This document shows positions 23,609-34,760 of a DNA stretch of 64,000 nucleotides, piece after piece. A program made the position numbers and the translations under genes. The stretch covers positions 62,001 through 126,000 of the forward strand of contig WPDH01000110.1 of NCBI GenBank assembly GCA_019137255.1, given 5' to 3'. The notes beneath the pieces are model-generated. The model searched no databases. It saw only the letters and a program-made list of their open reading frames with translations, and had not been told where the DNA came from. The stretch comes from Corinectria fuckeliana (lineage: Eukaryota; Ascomycota; Sordariomycetes; Hypocreales; Nectriaceae). How positions within the stretch are numbered: position 1 is the first letter of the stretch; each line of letters starts with the position of its first letter.

Positions 23609-24696
23609 TGAGCGGACACGGGGGGGTAGGCTTGTCTGTCGGCGGCTCCATTGTTCCCCATACGCCCAGACGGAACGGCTTCTCCGCAGAGTGAGTTTGA
23701 GATTGGGTTGGGGGGAGAGCGTGGTAGCTTTTACGTCAACATGCTGGGGGAGCATGGACTAACTGACGGTTGTACGTAAAGAAAAGAAGGGACGATAAAG
23801 CGGAGAGAGAGAGAGACCAACGTCCAACGTCCTCGGGAGACCACCGAAGATCCCCCCCCCGTTTGCGGTCCGGAGCTGCCTCCAACCCGCCGTCGCCGTC
23901 GCCGTCGCCAAGACGGAGCCCGCCCGGCGCACGACCGGGCGCTTGGCTTCGGAGAATTTTCACCTCAGCCGGGCTCGCCGAGGGGGAAGGGGGGGGGGAG
24001 GAGGCTCAAGCGGCGATAAGGACCCAAGCTACCCTCCAACGGGAGGGAGCGGGAGGGGAGGAGGGGGGAAAAGGGACGCCCGCAACCCGGAGAACGGCGC
24101 ACATCATTCCCGTTCAGCCCTGGGTTGGAAGTGTTCTCGAAGCCCGCTAGCCAGGGGTTTGCTTGCGGGGGGGGGCCGTCGAGGGGAGGAGGCTTCTGGG
24201 ACGGGTCTTGGTTTGGGGTGTGTTGCATCCGGGATGGTATGGTGGGTGAGTGCTGGCTTGCTTGCATGGAAGAAAAGGACCAAGATGCAGAGAAGGGAGG
24301 CGAGGCTAGGCTCATCTAGGGCAGGGCGTTTCTTGGCAAGGATGATGCGGTATCTCCGCAGCTAAAACCCATGCCTCTCGTCCCTTGCCCATCGACCGCC
24401 ACCACCCTGATTGGCTCTGCCTGATATGCAGAGCTATTCTCTCGTCCTCGCCGCCCGATCAGCAAGGCAGAGCGCCCTGAAACGAAGCCAGTCTGCGTTC
24501 AGGCCGGGCAGCCTTATCTACAGTCTATCCTACAATGCATCCTACAGTCCATCGTGCGTTTTACGTGCTTCTCCCACGTACTGCCTTCAGATGCCCTTCC
24601 ATCCTTTCTCGTCTTCCCCACGCCTTCTGCCGCTTTGGTCCGGTGGTACGATTCGATGACCCATGGCCAGATCCCGCCGCCTCCCGCCACCCCTGG

Positions 24697-24719
24697 ACGA
24701 CCGACCGACCGACCGACCA
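24697..24719. repeat. GACC tetranucleotide repeat
   Basis: About five consecutive copies of gacc/cgac lie in intergenic DNA. Confidence 0.7.
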
Positions 24720-25211
24720 GACCAGAACCCTACCTCGGGAATGGCGAGGAAAAGCAACCACGAGCTTTCTAGTCGCTTTCCTCGTCGCGCTAATCTTCGT
24801 CGACATCATCACATCCTCTCTCCTCCTCCCCCCGACTCTGCCCGTGCCATCCGGCTGGAACTAACTCGTCTAGGTAGGTCCACGAGTCGTGTTTTCGCGC
24901 CATTCCTTGCCCCCCCCCCCCCGTAACGTAGCGTAGCGTTGCTCCATCGCCAGTGACGTTTGGCTATGTGTCCGTCTGGTTCCATGCGCTGTTTCTAGAA
25001 TAATGGAAACAAACCAAGAAACTGGCCAACGACCATCGCGGAACTGCCATGGCCGGAGCGGCAGGGCACACAATTGCCGTTTTATCCACCCCGTGATGCC
25101 AACTACAGTAAGATCGCCTGCGGCCCGTCTGCTTGAAGATGCAGCGTAACTGGCCTCTAATTCTTCATCCAGCCTAGTCGCTTGCCAAGCCCAGCATTGT
25201 GCATTTTTCCC

Positions 25212-25247
25212 GGCCTTCCAAGCCTTCCAAGCCTTCCAATCCTTCCA
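25212..25247. repeat. CCTTCCAAG short tandem repeat
   Basis: Three to four 9-bp copies of ccttccaag with one variant (ccttccaat) lie in intergenic DNA. Confidence 0.7.
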
Positions 25248-28200
25248 TATCGGCTTCTCCTACATAGTACATGAACCACGTCCAACCCACATCCTTGCAC
25301 CCGTCTGCGCTCAATGTAAATGCATGCTCTACATACTCTGCCTCCTCTGCCCATATCTTAACCACGATGCCCGACCGACCAAGAAACTCTGCACCCGGTA
25401 CCTCCGGATGGCAACCGGCACGGAGCCGGCAGCAGCAAAAAGAAGAAAAAACAGCGGGCTTCAAAGATAATAGTCGCCATATTTCCCCCATCCTTCTGAT
25501 TCACCATGTGTGGTAAACAGTACTCATTACATGCCGTCAATCAGGCTACACGTCATTGGTCGCGTCCTCCCCCCTCGTCGTAGATATCGTATCGTCGTAC
25601 CGTGCGCGGGCTGACCGCTGTAAAGCTTGTGGAGAGTCTGGAGAATCCTTCTTGCTCGCCCACACGTGTGAGATAGCGATCTCTGATAAGATCTCATTTC
25701 TAATGGAATTATGAGTAAAAAATGTCCCGCGAGCGAATCTCGTCCGAGCCCTCGCACCCCGTGGTGCATCCCGTCAGTCGGCCCGCCTCGCTGACGAGAG
25801 CATCCTGGTCATTTTGTCGAGGAAGCTATCCACACCGACTCCGCCGCTGACGGGCCCCGGGCTTCGATTTAGTCATATAAACTCCCCTTCGCTCCCAAAT
25901 CCCTGCCCTCCGTTCCTCACGTCTGAGCTTCCTGCTCGTGAGGTAGGATTGGCTCAGGGTCTGGATTCGGGGTTTGTCAGTCTCCCCCGCCACGGGTCCG
26001 GCCACTGATCATGTTGCGAGGTTTCTATGACAAACTAGCGGCTTTCGTTGACGCTTCTCCGCAGTTGAATGATTTGGCTATGAGTCTGCGCGTATGGCGC
26101 GTTTCGCGAGCATAGTGAACCACCTGGTTACAGCTCTCGTCCGCTTCACGCATACGAGATCAAACAGAGTGTGGCTACGGAAGCTTCAGCACACATGAGT
26201 CCGTTTCTTCCCCCTCTGCATGCAGTTACAAACCACATGCATAGTTGAGGCATGACTGGAATCACGGGTGCCACGTCCTTCGCGTCAGCTACTTGTCCCA
26301 GCAGGACTAGCCAGGGATTTCGCCACGATTACACAATAGCTCTCTGGTCGTGTCATGAAGCCGCGCCAATCGACGGAATATCTTACCCCAGATTTGAGAG
26401 TAGCTCAGAAACGAGCACATCATTGGATCCTGGTACGTAAGGGGCCATCTGATTGCGAGGGGGATGCCAGAGCGAGTTCCGTAATACTCAAAGGCGTGGG
26501 TATGGGGCATTAAGATTTCACCCCAGGTTCTGGTAAACCTTTTGCTGCACATTAGGAAGTCTATAAGCATCACGGTCTAGAATCATGTCATCAGGACGTC
26601 ACAATGGCAGTGAACCCCGCTCTGACATAGTTTACACAATCACATGAGCCAAATGGGGGTTGAGAATGACTTGGATTGTCTCAACGCATCTCAATCATCC
26701 ACAAAATATCTCTCTGTTGTCTACGAGTGCAGGACTAATCGTGTGACCACTTGTCACTTTCCTTTTTAATTATAGGGCTATACTATTTACTGGTTTCTAT
26801 AACTCGCTTAGCCGTGAAACAAGCCTCCAAGCTGTGGTCACATTCAAACATCTTAGGACGGCCTAGTCGTGTGAAACTCTAGGGTAGATGGCTTCACACG
26901 ACGCCATTATACAAATACAAACAAGAAAAGCTGTGTTGTCCGTAAGACATTTATAGAAGGGTGGTTCGAGAATACTGGAGAAATAATACAATTCCCAACT
27001 AGAACCACGCACTCCTTTCTATCCATCATCTTCCTCTTGCCTCGGTAGAGTGTGAAACCTCGATAAGGCGCTGGGTTGAACAGACTTATTGTCACATGTG
27101 TCTGAATACTCAACCCGCTTTGGATCTTGCGGCTCGATGCCCGGTTTAAAGATTTTTTATTTTCGACACAAGTAGAATTATCCTCATCATGACGCTGTGG
27201 TGGCATACTGGTGAGGCTTCATATGGCGTGGTCTCAGATGGCTCTTTGAGGCATTCTAGTCAACGCTAAAACTCAATTTTACCGCCATTCCATCATGATA
27301 TACGAATGTAGTGGCCCAGGGGGGCATCCAGGACCAGTAAGAAGTGTGTTTCAGTAGAACCCAGGCCTGAGGATGTATCAACCCTTAGCTGATTTCAAGT
27401 TCCGAGACGCTCGAGACTTGAGTCTTTTCCGATTGCACCTGGCATTTGTGGTCGTCACGAGACGGAGGTTGAACGAATCTGGGTCATGTTGGCACCTGCT
27501 AGTTAGTGGTGTCGGTGTCTTGCATCTTCCAAGCAACCGCAGTTTCAACAGTAATGAGTAACTAATCAGGGCTACCAGACAGTCCAATATCATGCCACAC
27601 TTCTGCAATATGAGACCCATTAGACTGCATTTGCAAATATAGATGTAAGCTTGCTACAAAATACACGAGTCTAACAAGGCTGGTACCCTAGGGACTTGGT
27701 CTGATTTCAACAAGCTTTCCAACTCTTGCTTGCCCATCCTCTGCTTGGCAAAGATAGCGGGCTGCATTATTCTCGTCGAATTGGATGACTTACCACGGCA
27801 CAAACGCTGCAAGCAGGACAGAGGATGAGAAAGCATTTGGGGCTGTACGCATGAAGCCCAAATGCCATGTTTCTCGGTCGACTAGCTGATAGCCTGGTCA
27901 TGGAAATAGCTCGCTCGGTTAGAACCAGGCGGAGATGAGCTTGTACGGCGGCCGACGCCTGCTCATCGCTGTGCAGCATCAGCTGACGACAGACCTGATT
28001 GATAAGATGAAGCAAGTATATGATGAGGCTGCCTGTCATTTCGATGAAATGCATCAGATTACTTCTGGCACAGCTCATTACCTGCAGCCTGTCCGTACCT
28101 GTCTAGTCATCGAATGGTTCACTATAAGCGGCATTACAGGGGATAAACACAGCCCTTAACGTTTATCCCAGATTTGTTCAGCCGGCCCTTAGGACCCTCC

Positions 28201-28477
28201 CTACCTGGGCAGTTTCCCTATTGCTAGGTCCAACATGACATGTCTAGAAATTCTTCATCTCAAGGCTGGCACTCGACACACTACCAGAATCCTTTGGCTT
28301 CCTTCATCCTGCTCTGTAATTATGGATAAGGTGCACTTGGCAGAAAAGTGTCCCGAATGGAGAGCTGAGCTGAGTGCATACAGCCCCTCCAGCCTGAGCA
28401 GTGATGAGCCATACGAAGCTCGCAAGGAGCGTTGATCGAACATACACTTTTTGCAGCCATCACAAGTCCTGATCCAT

Positions 28478-28485
28478 TATAAATA
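28478..28485 (+). promoter_or_regulatory. TATA box of the broken secreted-protein gene
   Basis: TATAAATA lies about 100 bp before ATG 28580, and an A/C-rich leader follows. The spacing fits a fungal TATA promoter, so transcription of the damaged gene may persist. Confidence 0.5.
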
Positions 28486-28579
28486 CTCTGGTATTCCCAA
28501 GATATAGGCTTCTCCAATCCAAGCGGAACTCAAAGGACATCAAGAAGCTCTAGCACAACTTACCGCAACCGCAGCACCT

Positions 28580-29940
28580 ATGATGGCTTTCCTCAAATAC
28601 TTGGCTTTGCTTTCCCTCCGCTCGCCTGCCCTCTCAACTCCCATCCCCGGCTTTTCGCCCAGAGTACCGTGGGTTGACTTGGTCTTCTGCAACATACACT
28701 GTGCCAGAAATCACCGACGCATCTTGCAGAGCAGATGTTCGCGGGTCGCCGTCAACACCGAGAGTGCCTGGTCGGCCGTGGCCAACTCGTGGAACTCGGA
28801 CGCACCTGGCGATGGCCAGGCATTTCTATCCTTTACCATGAAAGTAAGCAACTTCTTTCACGGCGCCGAGCACATGAACCGCCTGGACGTGGGAGACGGC
28901 ACTTGCAACACCATGGTCGAGTGTGATGACACGTCTTTTCCTGCTGGCTACCTGATCCTCAACTCGTTCGTTGCCATCCACCAAGTTCGCCAGAACCGAT
29001 ACAACGACCTCGACTCGGCCATGAACCAGATGCAAAACTCCATGGGCAGGTTCACCGACACTTTTGCCCCGTAATTGACGGACCTCTCCCTGATTATGCG
29101 CGAGATCCTCTCGTCCTTTGCACTGGTCATTGGTCTCGGCTCTGCTTATAACTGGAACACTGTCATTAAGGCGCCAAGATTCTCGACAGCGGGGACTGGC
29201 GAGGCGCTGCCAAGGAATGCGTTCAATAACGCCATCACTTTTGCCATTTCCACCGCCCGTGACCATCTCCCCACCTCCACGGATCTGCAGAACGACCTGG
29301 CCGAGGCCATGGGCTCCTTCGTCGGCAAGTGGATGGTTGCCGAGGCGGACCATGTCAACAAGTCTTTTCCGGCGCCGTCGGCACTCTCCGATCTCCATGG
29401 CCTCCTTCGGGGTGGAATGCAGGGAGCGGTCCCAGCCGGCACCGATCTCGCCACGATCATAGACGAAGCCCGGAAGATGATCCCGGCGGCTTGGGGAGTG
29501 GCACCTAGCGAGCACGCTCCTTTCATCCTTGTCTCGGATAATGCTTGCTCTAGCACCGGCGAGGGAGTTCTTGCAGGACACATTGACGACTTCACGGCGG
29601 CACGAACTCACGTCTGCTACGATGACAGGATATTCTACATCGCCATACCCGAGTGGACTAACAACCGAGGCCACGTCGTAAATTGGAAGCTCAACGACCT
29701 GGCCAGCGGTACGTACGACAACCTCAAGGATGGCGCCCGGGGTGGCGTGCGCTCGATGATATTGTCATCAGCTCCTGGGATGGATACTAGCTCAATGGCA
29801 ACAATAACGGGTACCAGATCCCGGGAAATTCCGAGGCCGTCGATGGGGGTGGAAATATCGGCAACTCGATCTTCGAGGCTGGAACTCGCACTCCGGGGCA
29901 GCGATATGCTGATCTGCAACAAGAACTACATGGGGTTTTC
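28580..29940 (+). pseudogene. Secreted protein like the C-terminal domain of killer-toxin-like (subgroup C) chitinases, interrupted
   Basis: The frame opens at ATG 28580 with a signal-peptide-like start (MMAFLKYLALLSL, then Ala/Ser/Pro). It runs through a conserved-looking region with GDGTCNTMVECDD and AGYLILNSFVAIH, and meets TAA at 29072-29074. The same frame then continues for over 200 codons (SLIMREILSSFALVIGLGSAY; VSDNACSSTGEGVL; WTNNRGHVVNWKLNDLA). Near 29750 the homologous reading moves to another frame (IVISSWDGY, a stop, then GNNNGYQIPGNSEAVDGGG). As I recall, this arrangement occurs C-terminal to the GH18 domain of large LysM/chitin-binding chitinases. No GH18 or LysM part is present here. 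A 164-aa secreted product ending at 29074 could still be made. Family assignment is from memory and moderate. Confidence 0.55.
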
Positions 29941-30685
29941 TTGCAGGGAGTTCAATAGCGACGTCTTAATATTACAGCACCTCCTTTTAGACCTACTTCT
30001 TCGCAGGTATTCACTAATATTCGCTCTATACTGTAATATCTCACACTTCTGACTCGGCCTATCTGGTGCTATGCTATGCTGTTTTTTCGTAACTGTGCTT
30101 ACAGTTCTTGCATACCTCATGTCAAGCTGGCAGCAGCTCATCGGCATGGCGTCCAACCTTGAAGGCTTTAGTATGGTTCACTCGAAGTATGGTGAAGAAT
30201 AAGGGATTACTAATGCCGAGATTGCGGATACTGTCGGGCAGCATGCAATCCATCTAGACAAGGCGATTAAGTCAGCCACATCTTCAAAGACGAAGAGGGA
30301 AAGGAGTCCTAGTCAGAGACCCCTCGTAGTGTAATTTGACCTAATCGAACGTAGTGGAGCAAGAGCTGAAGATAGCTCCCGAAAGCCTTAGAGAAGCTAG
30401 GTCTGACTAATTGTAGTGAATTGATCTCGATGTAGGACCTTGGATAGGATTTCTCGGCCTTTTTTGTATGTCGTTGATCTGATCCTAAAGATGTAGACAA
30501 GACTGGGATTTGTCTGCTGAAAAGGCCTATCTACGTGAATTATCTCAAATACCTCGACACATCTAATGACAAGCAGGTTGCTGTCTTACCAAAAGTGTCC
30601 ATAATAGCCTCCTTCAACCGAAACCAAATGACGCCAAGTCCAACTTCGATAAGATAACCAAGTCTCAACGGCCCCCGTCAGGCTC
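29941..30685. other. Intergenic, no gene seen
   Basis: About 745 bp between the broken secreted-protein gene and the 3' end of the CorA-like gene. Nothing is recognised beyond short ORFs. Confidence 0.4.
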
Positions 30686-32469
30686 TTAAACCGTATCATT
30701 ACCTCCGTCGTCTTCATCGCTAGGCTTTCTCAAAGCGCAAGCATAAAATATAGCCATGGTCAAAACGGTGAGAGCGACCGTAACGACGATATAGACCCAA
30801 AAGTACGGCGACAAGACTCCACTGTCTTTGTTGCCTTCCTTTGCCCACTGAAAGAAGCCCATAGAGAAAAACGTCTAGGATCCAGTTAGTATGCTATCTC
30901 TTCTATCGCTTTTCAACTTACCGAAACAAAGGTAGCTGGCAGGAAGACCATACCCAGTGTGGCGATTGACTTCATTAAACTTCCATCGTGGCGAGCCATT
31001 TTGGCTACCTCAAGATTGACTCGAGATATCTCTTGATTCGTCCTTGCGTCTTCTCGGCCGATGTTGTTGAGTTCCTATTGCTCTTAGTTCAGTTCCTAGG
31101 GATAAAGGCCACCAGCTTACAAGTTGCGTCGCCAGGGTCATGCCGTCCATAATATGGGTGCATTGCCTTATGAACTCATCGTATTCATCGACGAGGTCCT
31201 GCAATCTTCCCTTGATGCGATTTCCCACCTCTCGTAGTGCATCTAGCTTGGCTTCCCATTCTCTGCTTTTCGCTGCTTCCCCAATACTGAAATTGGTAGC
31301 GCCCAGTTCCTCCACGTGCTCGATCATCTTGCGCACCTGAGTTTGCCAGGTTTGCAACCCATTCTTCAAGAAGCTGATCTGCATCCACAAAAGCACAGCG
31401 GGCTCCTGAGGCTTAGGATCGTCTGCAGCCAAGCGAGTTTCTGGCACACTAAGAGGCTTTGATCTGGTACGCGACCAAAGCAAGCCAACAAATCGATGAG
31501 CCTCTGCTTTAAGACTTTCACAATATGAAAGCGTGCAGGAATCATTTCTTCCTGTCTTTTCTGAAACGCGTAACGCTTCGCTTCCATCTTCCCGGGTCGG
31601 CCCGGTATTTTGACGGGCAAGGTCACTGATCCTTTTGACAAGCTCAGAAAGACAACTCTTAACAAGGTTAATCTGTCTGTCCCTCTCGAAATCCGCAAAT
31701 ACGGTGGGAAGAAGCATAGGGTGGAAGACTCCTCCATCAAAGTTGGAGAGCCGACCTGTGATGACCTCAGCATCGGTGAGAATATACCCGTGAATGTCGT
31801 GCTTGGATAAGTCGCAGCCGTACCAAACGACGTTGGTGGTCAAGGTCTCTGGAAAGAATGTAGCAGATAGCGCCATGTCTCCTTCCCAAGATGCTACTGT
31901 TCGGCAATTGTAAACTATTTTTCAATGAGCATGAGAGATTGGCCTGGCGAAACAATCACGTACCAATCGAGCGACTATTCGAGTTCCCGCGAGGCCAGCT
32001 GTAATGCAGCTTGGAAAACATACAGCTGGTGTTTCGGTTGATGGCACGTATAATCGACCCGTGGATTCTCAGTTCAGTTACAACCTTTGCAAAGCCCTGT
32101 TGAGTGAACGGAAGCTCGTCGAGAGACGAAGTTCTTCCGGCCAGAAGCAAGTTGATGGTTGAGAAATCGTCCCGCTGTTGACTTTGTGGACTCTTGAGCT
32201 TTTCTGGTGTGAGTAGAAGGTCTTCAAGATTAGATACCACTTACTTCTCTGAGCCATTGCTTCAAATCTTCCTCCTTGGATAAAAACTGGTGGCTGGTAA
32301 AGGTGGACGCATTTTGGAAATCGGGGTCATGAGAGCGAGCATCGCCATCCCCGTCAGAGACATCTCTATGACACCTCGAGATGGTGAATACTTCATTGGG
32401 TGCTGGTTCAAAGTCCAAGAGGCTCCAATCCTCGTCCCTCAGCTCCGAGTTTCGACGAATCCAAGACAT
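30686..32469 (-). CDS. CorA-like membrane protein
   Basis: Proposed exons: 32245..32469, 31964..32192, 31121..31914, 30922..31074 and 30686..30874, giving 529 aa with phases consistent. The acceptor of the first intron (32193) is the least certain. A soluble N-terminal part of about 390 residues, ending in long helices, leads to ARHDGSLMKSIATLGMVFLP, then TM1, the sequence SMGFFQW, then TM2 (YFWVYIVVTVALTVLTMAIF) and a short acidic tail. This is the topology of fungal CorA-superfamily proteins: a long helix entering the membrane, two TMs near the C terminus and a loop between them. True Mg2+ channels carry GMN at the pore. Here SMGFF stands in that place, so magnesium transport should not be assumed. 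ATG 32469 (MSWIRRNSEL) is chosen over an upstream ATG because the region before it is not conserved-looking. Confidence 0.8.
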
Positions 32470-33211
32470 GATGTAGGGAGGTCTAGGGAATGGTGAAACA
32501 AGCCTGTGAGGATTTTGGCGTTGGAATAGGAATATCAAGCTGCAGCTTAGCCAACTTATCGACATAGGAAAACAAGGTGACGCCTAAGTCCTGAATTGTC
32601 GGTTACTTGCACGACATGGTCAGCTAGGCGACTTATTGTGCCTCGGGAGTGCCCGCTGACAGCCTATTGAGAGCCTTGTTCGTAATCCTCAATCGGCAAC
32701 CAATGGTGGCCATTCATCCGGTATGCTGTACTGTCGGCTTGGGCTGAGTCGGGCATTGCGACCCGAGTATCCTATCCACACCCGAGACGTGCATGATGAC
32801 ACGCACACAGCCTGCATGGTGTTACTAAAATGTCTACAGCCTGCTATTTAGTCTACACCAATTGGTGGCCTGATTTCACTTTTCAACCGATGTCTCATCG
32901 ACCCCGCCATGATGTGACATCGACGGGGTCACCAACACTTTGGCGAAGGAGAAAGAGCCTCATGAGTTCGGCCGGTGAGCAGAGCTGCAGCATCGCGATA
33001 GTCATGGGCTACGGAACCGAAATGCAGGGAACTACTGGGGGAAGCTAGTTCTGTCATTGAGAGGCTGACTTTCGAAGTATAAAGGAAGGGGGGCGACACG
33101 ATTCCAAGGCCGAGGCAGACACCATTGACTTGACCTTGTGACTCGCCACTTTTCGTGGGACAGCCAAGGCAGATTCGGCCCTTGCACGAGGTTCGACAAC
33201 ACTCACACGTC
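32470..33211. other. Divergent intergenic region
   Basis: About 740 bp upstream of the CorA-like gene and of the kinase fragment. No gene is seen. Confidence 0.4.
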
Positions 33212-33516
33212 ATGTTCACACAATTCCTCTCTTGCAGCTATGGCTCGAAAAAAAGGCTCGAGACTAAGCTTGAGGAAATCCTTGGTGCCGGCCACTTTAG
33301 CGTGATCAAGGTTCGTAAGCTGTCTGCTGATGGATCATCCAACACATCTAACGATAGACAGCGTCTCGCGGACCAGTGGGAAATTAAGGTCAGTAGAGAA
33401 TTGACGTTGGTTAGTCTCTCTCGCCATGATGACCTCGTTCGATTTGCTGATTATTCCAGGAGGAGATCCAGGCGACCAAAGAATACATGAAGAGGCACTA
33501 TGCACCAACATGCTAA
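33212..33516 (+). pseudogene. Orphan protein kinase N-lobe fragment
   Basis: Exons 33212..33388 and 33460..33516 (phase 0; donor GTCAGT, acceptor TTCCAG) read 77 aa. The stretch LEEILGAGHFSVIKV is a glycine-rich loop of a protein kinase. The second exon gives EEIQATKEYMKRHYAPTC and then stops. The catalytic loop, DFG and the whole C-lobe are missing, and no continuation was found downstream. It is either a truncated duplicate or a short non-catalytic protein, and I favour a gene fragment. Confidence 0.45.
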
Positions 33517-34760
33517 GTGCTCGAGAAGGATTTAGCCACTATATTTATAAGGGCTTGTACTACTAGTTACTGGTACATTCGACCACCACGAACTGCTAGA
33601 AATGCTACTCCGTTCACTTTAATAGCAGCTTTGGATCTCGAATCTCGACAATCCTCCTGGCGTCCTCACTGTGACTTTATTGGATCGCATCTGTTCTGAT
33701 TAGAATTTGCATCAAAGCGACGAGTCTGCATCACCTACCTCGACAGCGTAGTTGTTACTCCAGCGACGGTTCAAGACTCTTTCCAGTTTCACAGCGCTGA
33801 GGTTCGTGCCAGAAAGCTCCTGTTCATAACTGAGGGGTTTCTTAGCCCGGAACAAGCCTTTGAAGTGAAGCGGCATAGCTGAGATCTGGGGAAGAGAGGG
33901 GAATCAAGGTAAACGGCTGGGCTGAGTGTCTGGTGCGGAGCCAAGAAAAGGGCGGGCGTTTGCGGTTACCCAGCAGATTACCCTGGAAGCGGCCCTGGGG
34001 CAACCCTTGACTAAATAGAAAGCGCAGATGACTGAAGGACGGACAGCGGGTGGATGCCCAAATCAGGCTGGCTGCATATCAGCTTGAGAGTGTTGCTAGG
34101 CGCATGAACAACTTTTGCTTCTGTCACAAATAGCACAGTGACACTAAATTTGTAAGACACGCAAGGTATGCTCGGCGCACGAACAACTTTTGCTTGTAGC
34201 ATGAACACAAGGATGAGAAATATCCGTGGAGTCTTATTGCTCGACAGCGAAAGTTGTTTGTGCGCCTAGCAACACTCCAATGTGACGCACGACAGGAGAG
34301 GCTGGGTGCATGTCAGCCCGAAGTCTTGAAAATGTCTCTGATGCGGTGATACTTCAGCCGAGACTGATTGGACGCCCCGTAAGCCAAGATAAGGGATGCA
34401 GGCTCAGCCCACCACCTCGGGCGCCACGGCGGTAACTCCGTGGATCTCCAGGCGAGGGGTTGTCTCAGGTGACGAGGATGCAGCCCGGGTACTTTTGTTG
34501 AAATACAATTACAAGAACATGTGCGTAGAAGGGCAATAAGAGCCGGGCCTGTTCACCAGAGTAATACCTGCTTGTTCCAGCTGTATAGGTCGTGCCGCCT
34601 ATGCTTCCCGTAGTTAGTACGACGTCGTCAAACAGCGTGTCACTCTCATTGGGAAGCAAATATGTCACGAGATACTACTGACGCTCAGAGGGTGAGTCTT
34701 CTGCTATCTGGCCCAATTGTTTAGCTACAACGCATCATCACTTCGAGGCCCAACGCTGAC
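33517..34760. other. Intergenic containing a TIR mini-element
   Basis: About 1.2 kb between the kinase fragment and the full kinase gene. Apart from the inverted-repeat element at 34088-34277, no feature is supported. Confidence 0.45.
34088..34277. mobile_element. 190-bp MITE-like element with 32-bp terminal inverted repeats
   Basis: The left arm starts GAGTGTTGCTAGGCGCA at 34088-34119. The right arm, 34246-34277, is its inverted copy with 29 of 32 positions matching, and all three mismatches are transitions. A third, shorter copy of the core (ggcgcacgaacaactttt) lies inside at 34170-34194 in the left-arm orientation. No clear target-site duplication was found; the flanking 8-mers match at only about 5 positions. 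It has no coding capacity, so it would depend on an autonomous partner. Confidence 0.6.

Larger units (their letters stand above)
22509..28477. other. Long gene-poor intergenic region
   Basis: About 6 kb upstream of the permease. It holds a CA microsatellite, a GACC tetranucleotide run, a CCTTCCAAG repeat and several poly-C/poly-G runs. None of the ORFs has a domain or a convincing splice partner. The minus-strand ORF 27767..28078 has a helix-like composition, but I cannot support it as a gene. Confidence 0.45.

Noticed and set aside
26907..28078. Minus-strand ORFs 26907-27206 and 27767-28078 as genes
   Set aside because: No domain, no convincing start or splice partner; base composition is that of intergenic DNA.
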